From Branchiostoma lanceolatum (taxonomy: Eukaryota; Chordata; Leptocardii; Amphioxiformes; Branchiostomatidae): 64,000 bases of DNA. Within the stretch, counting starts at the first letter, position 1; every line of letters begins with the position of its first letter. The notes below the pieces were generated by a model. The model ran no database searches and was not told where the DNA came from. It was given only the letters and a program-made list of their open reading frames with translations. The stretch covers positions 10,638,001-10,702,000 of the forward strand of contig NC_089731.1 in the NCBI RefSeq assembly GCF_035083965.1, read 5' to 3'. Of the stretch, positions 22,901-32,900 are shown piece by piece. The position numbers were made by a program, and so were the translations under genes.

Positions 22901-25900
22901 TTGCCTTCACAAGATGCCGATTTCTTTTTTTATAACCATTGGACCACAAGCGGTACAGGGATCAGTGATTCATAAATGAAATTTCAGATGCATCTTCTCA
23001 AATATTCGATCTTCTCTGAAGGAAAGAAAAAAAAAAGGTCGTAATTTTTCTATGTCGCTGTAAAACTTTTTTTGATATTCTGTGTGGTAATTTCCCATCA
23101 AAATATACCTTACACACGGCGTAGGTAATTTGGTTCCTACGGCGATATTAGGTTTGTATTACTACCATTTCATTCCGCGCCTTGACTATGGGGATTCGTT
23201 ATTTTTTATTTGATTTCTAGCCTCAAGTAGTCATTGATGTGTGATAAGCCTCCTCTCCGTTAACCAGTCGGTGGACAGGGTCACAAATGTAATCAGTTCT
23301 CAGAGTCAGAGGGCACCTTAGGGAGATAAGAAGTTTTACTGAGGGCTGGTCTAAGCCTAGCCCATTTACAAAATTCATGGAGGGGTTAGAAATATTTCCT
23401 GAAATGAAACATCGCCAAATATAAAACGTTAGCATCTGGAAATAAAAACGTGATGGAAGGGGATGAGTAAATTTGCAATTATGTTTTATAAAACATCTCT
23501 AACAGGTTTTTGCTAGTGCGGTAATTTATTATCTCCGATGATCGAAATTGAAATAAAGACGAATTCGAATAAAGAAATAGCAACGTTAACATTACATCAT
23601 TGGTGTGTATTCTGTGGCTGTGCAACTATTATTAGGTAACATATTTTTACCTGAAACAATTCCGATTTCTTGGAACAGATACGTTGCCTGTTGTGACCAT
23701 TTCCCGTAAGGGTTACGCGGATACCGTTTTCTAAAAATACTAGCTTTAATATCTTGCTACTCAAATATGTTGTTGGATGTCTTTGATCTCTCGTATATCA
23801 CATCTAAGATTTGCATTATGCCTCTTAGACATTTCTTTTGTATCTGAGTTGATTAATGGTAGCCTTAAGCACAAATATCTCAGTGGGAAGTACGGGGCTC
23901 AGAAGTAAAAGCGCAAGAATACATATCAAGATTTTAGCGCACACACAAAGGCCGGAGGCACATTGAAATATGGCAAACCTTCCAACAAAACGTTAAGGTA
24001 AATCTCTTCAGGTGTTTAGAGAAGGGGGATTTGTTAGATGTAATAACAACTGCGCTCCCCAGTTAGTCAGGTATTTTGACATGTACATGTAGGAGTTGTA
24101 TGTAACCTTGGCGAGTTGGCGAGGGAAGTCGCGCGTCTGTCATGACTGGAGTTGTGGGAGTTCCAAATCGCGCGGAAGGATCATGTGCCTTGGCAAATCG
24201 CTGTTATACCGACAGAAACCGGCGGAAACTGGGAAAAACCAGTCTGAGTGAAGATTAACCCTGCAGCATGTTACACTATGAAAGCCGTAAGACGAAATGT
24301 GCTGCTTAGGAGACGCGGAAACATCGTAAATTGTACACATAAAATGCCGTGTAAATACAACGTACTGTACTGTGATGCAAACAACATGCAGTGTATAGAC
24401 ACCATGCAGAAATCGGAAAATAGATGTAGAAAGACACTGTATGATGCCATTTATTTGACCAATGGTACACAGGCACATAGCGTGACGACTTTACAGTCAC
24501 ATACATTTACATACAGAAGCCTCATAACGGCCATAGTGTCATCCAGTGGACAAGATAGATTACATATAAACATTCAATGCATTAGTAAAAAAGATTATCT
24601 GTTCCTTCTTCAGTATCACCTAATAGATAAACACTGGCGTTTCGTCATCGTTCACAACGTAGTAAACTGGCACGGATTTAAACTTTAATCCAACATACAT
24701 GTTGTAACAGTCGCTTTCTCCTAGAGAGACATATCTCGTCTAGACAACACAGCTGGGCATTTTCTTTAAGAACACACATCCATCATCATATACTCTATTT
24801 AATCTCCAGAAGAAATTCACATATTTGGAAGAAGTTGTTGCATTCGTCAGAGGAGAGGGTATCATATATCCGACTCTAACTCCAGGTAGGGGTGTAGCAA
24901 ATTTTGAAGAAGATGTTTCTGACGGAATAGAGAATGAGAGGAAGACCCAACAATTCTAGTCAAAACACTTACTTATATTAATTCCAGGTAGTTGCGAAAC
25001 TTCTTTAAAGTGTTGGTTAAGATTCTTCTTCCCTTTTCTCTTGGTTAGGACTAATACAAAATAATAGACGTAAAATGCAGGGGCATTTAACAAGTTAAGG
25101 TGTCAAACTGCCATCAAAATTGACCAAAATGACTCTCCAATATGAAGATTTACCCTTGTTTACCGTGTTTACCGACCTGTCATGACTGTGTTTTAGTTTC
25201 TACAAATCTGACCAGTCCTCTACCTATCCACACACATCTCTTTAGACTCATTGGTATTCAATGTCGTATTCCCTAGAATGCATCTATATATGTATACCGT
25301 ATATATCAAACGACATTAAAACTTTATAAGGCTTACACATGGCTGGCACTGACACTGGTTTTGGTCCCACGTAATGAAAAGTTTCTTCTTTACTTTATGT
25401 CTCCACAAAGTACAACAAGTTGTTACAAAGGCAACATCAAGTACATCAAGTTAGATAGTGTACATCTACGATATGTGTCGCGTATATGTATATAAAAGAT
25501 CACAAATGTTCCACCGTCCTTGTCTTTTTCACCTCTATTTTAGTCTATTTATCGACTGAGCAATCGCTCTTCCACGGCCCTGCTAAAATCGCAGACAAAC
25601 TGGGTCCGAATTTCACAAACTAAAGAAAATGATCTCACTCTTTTTCAATTGTGCTGTGATCACTTCATGATTTTTTCAAAGCCACGTGCATTTATGGCAC
25701 GCTGAGATTTGCTCTTTTGGCACAAAGATGTTATTCATTAAAATAACGTGGTTTAGATCCCTTGATCCGTGCGCGAAATTATAAGAAGAAAATTACTGTT
25801 CACTTGGTGTGAAAAGTGTACTCTACAATATCAAACATCAACGTCTACATAAATAACTGTCTCCAAAACATTGCATTTACATTGCTCAATCATAGCAATT

Positions 25901-26090
25901 ATCATCACGCAGCAATATGCAATATGCATAATAAGTTTGAACTCAAAGACCTACCCTTCACCACTCCCTATCATATGCCTTCTTTCCCCTTTGACGTTCT
26001 AGGTATCGTCTTGTTGCTTTTTCTTGTAAAAAAACAATTAAAGACAAATAGGTAAGCTGGCTTTTTCAGTTCCTCGACACAACTTTGCCT
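19994..26090. other. Intergenic between paralogues 2 and 3
   Basis: No supported coding gene. A possible acceptor before 20002 and a good donor after 20992 (CAG then GTATG, minus strand) could mark a 5'-UTR intron of paralogue 2. Near 20098-20215 there are three spaced copies of gtgtagacaaatgcccca (about 45-50 bp apart). A MITE lies at 22304-22557. Elsewhere I see only unassigned sequence; an open frame of 146 codons near 24248-24688 (plus) has no recognisable content. Confidence 0.45.
22304..22557. mobile_element. MITE with CTCACTGGACCCGCG termini
   Basis: The left end (ctcactggacccgcgacac, then gctggcggcgtcgctg) and right end (gcaacgccagcgtgccgcgg, then gtccagtgag) are inverted repeats of about 30-40 bp. 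A closely similar copy lies at 58184-58414, sharing the interior (caacgaatttcatcg, ttgttgtctttttg). More degraded relatives lie near 27330-27540 and 32455-32900. No target duplication was clear. Confidence 0.75.
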
Positions 26091-28593
26091 CTACGTAAAG
26101 TATGAGATGAAAGATTTTCCATCATTCGTTCTCTTCCCGCTGGATTTTCTGGACCCCGCCGAACCTCTCCGGGAACTTCCGGTGCTGGCCGTGCGTCTCA
26201 CGGAACCACCCGACTGCCGCCCCGATCCGCTTCGGCTGCTTCCAGTACCTGACGAAAATTTACGATTACTCTATGGCAAGGAAAATAATATACAGACACA
26301 ATGACACGATTGAGCATGCACACAGAGTGTCATAGATATGTATAATGTATGGTCGTGACATGAATACTACTTGAGAAAGGTGTAGCTTACGATATGCTGG
26401 AGGGAAAATTAAAGCTTGTACAACTGACAAATATCTTTAAAAAAAGCTATGAACTCAAGACGCTTACTGCAAGTCCTGCTGGCCTGCCTGTGACCACCGC
26501 CCGAATCCCGGGAGTTACTCCGCTTCTTTCTCCCAGCATCCTCTCCGCCTGCCCAGCTTCCCATGACCACTTGCGACCTGTCTTTGGGCTTGCCCTTCGG
26601 TCTTCTTTCCTGTTCGTCCCTGGACGGAACCCGGAAGGACCGTCTCAAACTGTCCTTCAAGCCGGAGAAGCCTGGAAACAATATTTCAGACATTTCAAGT
26701 CATCATCAGTCGGTTTTGGTTGGGATTTTAGGAGACCTTTGAGCAAGGATGCTACGAAATCTTGAGCAAGCTAAGGATGCTACGAAATCTTGAGCAAGGA
26801 TGCTACGAAATCTTGAGCAAGGATGCTACGAAATCTTGAGCAAGGATGCTACGAAATCTCACTTTTTTAGTAGATGACAATGATTAATGTACTAAGCATG
26901 GTCATAGGCAACAGTATTTAACTTTCACAATGACCGGTAAGTTTGGTATAGGATACAAACTTACTATGACTCTTTTCTTTAGTCTTCTCCCGAACATCCT
27001 CCTCTGATCTAGACATCCCGAATTGGAGAGATCCGGAACTTCTGGCTCGTCCGTTCCTGGGTCCTACAGAGGGGAGATGTTGTTAACACGTAGCCTCCGT
27101 TGCAGTCCTTCCCGCAGCGATTTTTTTCAATTTCTTTTTTGGGGGGGAGGGGGTCGGCGCCGCGTATCTGCATGGGATCCAGGTCTACAGCGGACACAGG
27201 GGCGGGGCGGATACGGGATCCCAAGCAGATACGCGGCGCCTCCCCCCAAAAAAATTGAAAAAAAATCGCTGCGGGAAGGACTGCAACGGAGGGTAGTTAA
27301 CACGCCCTTTTCACAAGAGGCTGCGACCGCACTGCAACCGCGCTGAGCGACCACAAATTTCACATGGTGGCTCAACGAATTTCATAGATAAGAATGAATC
27401 TTTTTACGTGTTGCGTGTTTTATTATCTCTTGAATAATAATTTTACATCTTGCATCATATTTCAAATAGGAAATCAAGGCTCACACGAATCAAATTTTGG
27501 TCGCTGTAAGGTCGCTAGACCATCGCCGTCAAATGGAAAGGGAGCCTAAGGGCGTGGGAAGACCGTAGCCATAGACACTGGAAGAGCCAAATCCGTAGGA
27601 CAGCAGGAAATATTGATATTTGATAGGTAGGCAAGAAATTATTCTACTTCACAGCTCCTTTATGAGAATTTCACGTCCTTTACGAAATTTATGGTACTCA
27701 AAACTTCGCCGGACGGAAAAAATAAAAGAGAACAAAGGACTGTAAAAATGCAACAAAAGAAACAAAAATGTATGAACATGTCGGACTCAACTGGTCGTGC
27801 GATGGTTGTTTCTGTCCTCATGCGAGAATCTGCTCAGAATTTCGTCAAACTTTGGTTTGTTGTCGGAATCTGTAAATCAAATAACGAACAGAAATAAAGT
27901 ATAGTACTGTACAGAAAGGAATAAAACCGCAAGTAAACATGAATATTCCCAAAGCTTAGGATTGTGGCTTACAACAACATCTAATGTTTTCTTTTCTGTT
28001 GCAATATACATTATCTCTGTAACATCGCCAATTTATAGGGTAAATGTTCTGTCTTTGGAGACGTCTGAATAGATTGGGCCTTGAGATACATCATTATCCC
28101 GGCGTTTCAATCCCATTTGGTAACCATTAACTTGCCATAAAGTGTAATGGTAATCGTACCAATGTGGCGTTGGTGTCTCTAGGCTCCCGTTGTAAGTACA
28201 ATGACCATATGTGAGGCCACAAATCTTTAGATAAACAATCACCAACAAAGAGTGGAATGATGGTCACCAACTATATATAAGTGCTAACCTTATCTGATGA
28301 GCAAAAATTTCCGCCTTTTGCGACTGTTTTCTTTGACTGCCCATAATATAAAAGCCTGGTCGAAAGGCTGACTACTGCAAGAAACAGACGACCCTGGAGA
28401 CAGATGTCCATCTTCCTTGCTATCTTGCCCCCCCCCCCCCAACGACCCGGAGGTCAAGGGACTAGGTAGGTAGTATAAAAGGCCACGCAGATCAGATTTC
28501 AGGTCAGTTAGTATATGTAAATGAAAATGTGCATTAAAACTTACTGGAGTCTCCATGACGTTTTCCGCCGCCCTGGCTCTGCAAATTCCCCAT
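26091..28593 (-). CDS. Unrecognised modular MGN protein, short paralogue 3 (5 exons, 195 aa)
   Basis: Exons 5'-3' on the minus strand: 28593-28545, 27869-27792, 27063-26965, 26671-26468, 26248-26091; all introns are phase 1 and the sum is 588 nt. It starts MGNLQSQGGGKRHG; Ser at position 6 gives the best N-myristoylation fit of the three. Exon 3 is 99 nt, like exon 2 of paralogue 1, and carries GSLQFGMSRSEED. Exon 4 has LKDSLRRSF and VVMGSWAGGEDAGRKK, the family signature. The last exon is Ser/Gly/Arg-rich (SVRRTASTGSSRRGS) and ends KSFISYFT, resembling the SPFSFFS end of paralogue 2. Exon 2 uses a weak donor (GTTGAG) and is the least certain. A strong acceptor before 28602 implies an upstream 5'-UTR exon, perhaps ending at 30313 (CAG then GTGAGC). 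Function unknown; the likely role is membrane-tethered and disordered (inference). Confidence 0.7.
26741..26859. repeat. 23-bp tandem repeat, five copies
   Basis: Five units of gagcaaggatgctacgaaat plus ctt, one with a 5-bp insertion, lie in the intron of paralogue 3 between exons 27063-26965 and 26671-26468. Confidence 0.9.
27082..27304. mobile_element. Foldback MITE, TAGCCTCC family, beside a splice acceptor
   Basis: The element spans 27091-27295 with perfect 9-bp flanking repeats gttaacacg (27082-27090 and 27296-27304). Its termini and interior (gcagatacgcggcgcc, gcggacacaggggc) closely match the copy at 9192-9411. It lies only about 27 bp upstream (minus-strand sense) of exon 3 of paralogue 3, so its insertion moved or created the branch-point region. 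Confidence 0.9.
28405..28487. repeat. Poly-C dispersed repeat
   Basis: A poly-C run is followed by aacgacccggaggtcaaggg and actaggtaggtag. A similar unit (poly-C, aacgaccttgaggtcaaggg, aataggtaggaag) lies at 61500-61565, so this is a dispersed repeat. Confidence 0.6.
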
Positions 28594-31085
28594 CTCAGGG
28601 ACCTGGAATAAAGAATATAGATATACAACTTATAGGGGTAATGAACTTTGCCACTCCTTACCGCATGGTGGCGTTGCTGCACAAATGCGGTCCCAAACGT
28701 GACGTAAAATCAACATCATCCACAGGGTACTCTTTGGTACTTATATATACGTTAATAACGAATGCTTTTTGGCAGACGATCTACTCTTTGTGATAAAAAT
28801 TAAACATTTTTACAATGATATCATCGGAAGTGTACAAGTTTGCTTGCTTGCTGTGAAATATATCTTAGGAGTTTATTTGTTCCATAAAAGTTTAGAATTC
28901 ATGCGATGTAATATGGTTCTAACTCCTTTACACGGGGAAGGATACCCACAATAAAACAATTCCATATTCCACATCCACTAGTTCCTTCCAGCACAAGCTC
29001 TTACCATTTATCAAAAGGCCTGGGGCCTGGATACATCCGTGGGAAATACAGTTGAGTAATTTATAGTGCTTACCACTTATAAAGTAAAATGTTAATGGCG
29101 TAGATCAATCTTGACATGGTTCGGGGTATTTCAACCTTTCTGTGACTCATCCTATCGTCATAGCGGGAAGCAATCTGGTTACCCTGACCCTCCCGGATAA
29201 TTACACCTTCTCGTGCTTGTAACAACTTCGTAAAAATATACCTACAAATTGAAGACTTCAAAATGTTACCTATGTATTCAATCATTCGTTCATTCCAACA
29301 TAAAGTGTTACTAGAAAATTGATAAGGTGAAAGTTTTATGTCAGCTGATATATCTGTCTTGGGAGTATGCTAGATTCTAATATTATACCCTTGTGGGTGA
29401 TTAAAAGATATTGGAAGCGTATGGAAATCCTGAGGTATCGTTAGGACTGTGGACATGCTGCTATGCTGCCGCAGGCCTATTAAGGTAATGTACAAGTGTG
29501 TACTGGGAACGCCATGTCCTCAACACACGGTTTACGGACTGGTCATATTCCGTGATTTATGATGTTTGTATTTAGTTTCATATTTCAAGCTGAGATGCAA
29601 AAACAAATAAGCGTATCTACAGTCATGATATGAATAGAAAATAATCACTTCAAGAATTCATTACATTTTTATGGCCTCTCTGAAAACCAGCACTCAGTCA
29701 CTAAATGCGCTACCCTAGTAAAAGAAAACAGAAATAAATGGATAGATATTGAGATTATAAGTAAAATGCTAGGCTAGATTCTACAACCCAAATTGTGGTG
29801 ACTGATAAGGGATATAAATGAAGACCAGGAAAGTGACTAATGATCACAAACTTTCATCAGCGTTTACTGATGTTTATCAGCGTTAAAGACACACCATTCA
29901 AACCTCCACGGCGCTAGAGTAGCACTTCTAGTCAAGGCCGAACGTCTCAAACTACTTACACAAGCCGGAAAACATGGATAACAAGTCAAACTCTTCTCCT
30001 ACCGGAAAGCCCTTTCGACATCAATTCGTGTTCAGTTCTGCATGCAGGATTCTGGAGAACTAATAGCTTGTACATCATTTTGCTGCTAGGCTTTATCGGA
30101 GCATCTATCTCGTGGCGACAGCTGCTTTACTTGATAAAGGCGGCAACATGTCTTGGCGACGAAGAACCGACAGGCTCGTATATCTAAAATGAAGGCTGAT
30201 AGATGTTTTGGACCTCCTAAGTTGCACGAAAAGGCAGTTATTGACGAAAAATATGACGATTGACTTAGCAAACTGGACAGTAACAGCGGTCAAACTTGCA
30301 AGTCATGCTCACCTGACATAGACAACGTTAAGAACCTGAACAGAAATGGATGGTTCCTCTCGACAGTGGATCAGCTATCGCGACATTGATATATCACGCT
30401 CTTAGACGCTAACTCAGTTCAAAAACGAAAGTCAGACAAAATCAATTACGTGACCTATATTTTGATATTTTCTGTATTCAGTGAAGTGAACTTTCTTGTG
30501 AAGCGTTAATAATTGACTTGTAAATGGCAGACACAATTACAAGCTTCTATCGTCTGCCTTTAACCTATTCGACATGTTATCCAATTCACTCTTAAGCAGC
30601 TGAAGTCATAAAACATTCGTAGTGCCATTTGGGGTGTACGGAAGGTAAAATTTTCCCCTTTTCATAAGTTGCAAGCTTGAGATTACCATTTGTCAAGGGA
30701 AGGAACGCATTTGTACGTCTACACCAATTTGAAACGTCCAGGAAGCGCAAAACTAGCCCTGAACATGGTGAATTACAAGGTACGGCGAGAAAGTCTGTTC
30801 ATGATTCAGACTCCCGCAGGGTCTTCACGTTATTTCGCCAGTTTCTATGCCATCAAAGGTGCAGATGTGCGCATTTTACTCAAATCAGCATTCAGCGTGT
30901 ACTTCAGCTTTCTTTTCAGCGTTTATATCGTACCAATTTCAACCCATTAGTTCTTTGGAGAATAGCACGCCATCACTGGTGAATGCAATGTCGGTTGTGC
31001 GTCCAATTTTTAACTAGTACTTCTACTGCATACAGATTGATGTTCACTTTGCTGATAATATCCACACTATACATCTAAGAGAAGC

Positions 31086-31599
31086 TTTAAAGGCACCCAG
31101 AGCATTTTACGAGGCCTGAAAACTGGAAATATTCTAGTTGCTGTAATCTTTATGAAATTGACATTCAATGCCACTGTTTACCACATTTGCGTGCAGCTTT
31201 CTTTTCAAAAGTGCTCAAAAACGGCACAAAAATAAGATACATGGTGATCTTTTAGTTACACGCGCCTAGTGTAAATAGACCGATACCATAGCCCCGCCCA
31301 CCTCCGTCAAAACGTAGAAATGCAAAATTAAAACATAAAAATGCAAATATTTGACGGACATGCAGTCACTCTCTCATTGGTCGAACCGCTAATTGTGACA
31401 GACAGTCAGGATCAGTCTATTAGGGTTTGGATTTTCTATCAGTTCTCACCACACAACGACATCGTATCTTTGCTCCTTTAATGTCCATATGTAATGGCAA
31501 AGTGTTATTGAAACATATTATGTGTAGGAATGACTAGAAATTGGAATTTTTTTTAAATTCAAGTTTCAAGCCTCATAAAATGCTCTGGATGCCTTTAAT
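31086..31599. mobile_element. Non-autonomous TIR element of about 0.5 kb
   Basis: The left end (taaaggcacccagagcattt, then tacgaggcctgaaaac) and the right end read in reverse complement (taaaggcatccagagcattt, then tatgaggcttgaaac) are about 40-bp imperfect inverted repeats. The interior has no coding capacity. I could not define a target duplication. Confidence 0.7.
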
Positions 31600-31699
31600 G
31601 TGGTCCTAGCATTACTTTTTCTACGTGGAACGGGTGATGACTTTGTTAGAAAGGTATTTAACAAAGATTAACACTTAAACCATCTACATGTCAAAAATT

Positions 31700-31960
31700 G
31701 TGACGATCGGTTAACCCCTTCCCTAGCTATTATTTTTCAAAGTCTGAAATAAAATCTGCCCCTGTAGTAAAAAAAATATCGCTAGGGGGCCCAAACTTTC
31801 ACAACTTACTCTCCCTCCAAAGAGCTATCTACCACTCAAAAAGCATGGCCATAGCTTGTCATGATCAGATTACGAGGTATCCAAACCGGAAGTTCCACTG
31901 CAGTACTATAGCGAGCCGCTAGGGGGCCCAAAATCTAATCATTTCGAGCTCTTATCAAGA
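31700..31960 (-). repeat. Dispersed repeat containing TTAGATTTTGGGCCCCCTA
   Basis: This stretch, read on the minus strand, matches 55520-55850 on the plus strand. Shared blocks are gattagattttgggccccct, gcagtggaacttc, ttgagtggtagatagctc and ttcagactttgaaa. It is an old interspersed repeat in two orientations. Confidence 0.75.
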
Positions 31961-32454
31961 CCTACCCACATACCGACGATCAGGCCCACATAACCGAAAA
32001 CATAACCTTATTGACGAAGGTAAAAAGTGATCACATATTACCTACGCTTTAGGTATATATATATACAAATTGTCTTCTCAACGCACCGCTGGGGAGCAGT
32101 CATTTTCAAAGAAACTGTTTTTTTCATTCGTGACGTATGGGGAGAATGTTATCTTTTAATTATATGGATATATGCAATAAATCATTACCTATAATAGCTT
32201 TTATGACACTAGGAAATTGAGTAGGACAAGGCTGTAAATTCAATTACACGCCTTTGTCTCGTTATGTCTCATTCAACTCTGTATCCCTCAACTGTATTTT
32301 TTGCAGTGAATCATGACAAATAGTCTGCTTAGTTGCCCATTAAGTAAGGATGTACACGTCCCAAAGCCTGTCTTTTATTACTGTATACTACAAATCCGAC
32401 GTTTGGCCGCCTGGCGTTACTTCATGAATCAAATGGCAGTGGGAACTAAAGCGG

Positions 32455-32900
32455 ATATCCAACTGACGCTGTGGCACGTTGGCGACCTCGCTGCGGCCGT
32501 GCGATTTGACAGAGCGCGTAAAAAATTCCATTGATATAAAAACATACATTCCTTCCTGACACAGCATACTGTTACCAACATATTGTATTCTAGAGAGTTA
32601 GCATGTACAATATTCTATAGACTATTTTACTGTTAGTCATGTCATATATCAGATTAGTTCTCTATATCTGTAAACAATTAGCAATAGCTCGATTCTCATG
32701 TACGTAAGTTGCCATACATTGTACCAGCTACAATTATCGCGCAATAAACTTCTTCTTCTTCAACAAAACGAATCTTTTGATGCTTTGTGTTTTGTTGTAT
32801 TTTTAGTCATACTTCCACAAAGTAACACAAATCCAATTTACGACGCAGTGACGCCGCCAACGATCCGCAGCCCAGTAAGATATCATCTTAAGAAAATTTG
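32455..32900. mobile_element. Degraded, interrupted copy of the CTCACTGGACC MITE
   Basis: Left-end-like sequence (cgctgtggcacgttggcgac) near 32467 and right-end-like sequence (acgaatctttt ... acgcagtgacgccgcc) near 32768-32860 match the MITE at 22304. They are separated by about 235 bp of unrelated sequence. Confidence 0.45.

Noticed and set aside
24248-24688. 146-codon plus-strand open frame
   Set aside because: No recognisable motif, no flanking exons, and composition like random AT-rich sequence. Length alone is not convincing in 64 kb.
29973-30062. Short plus-strand frame MDNKSNSSPTGKPFRHQF
   Set aside because: Only 29 codons, not matched elsewhere in the window and without splice partners.
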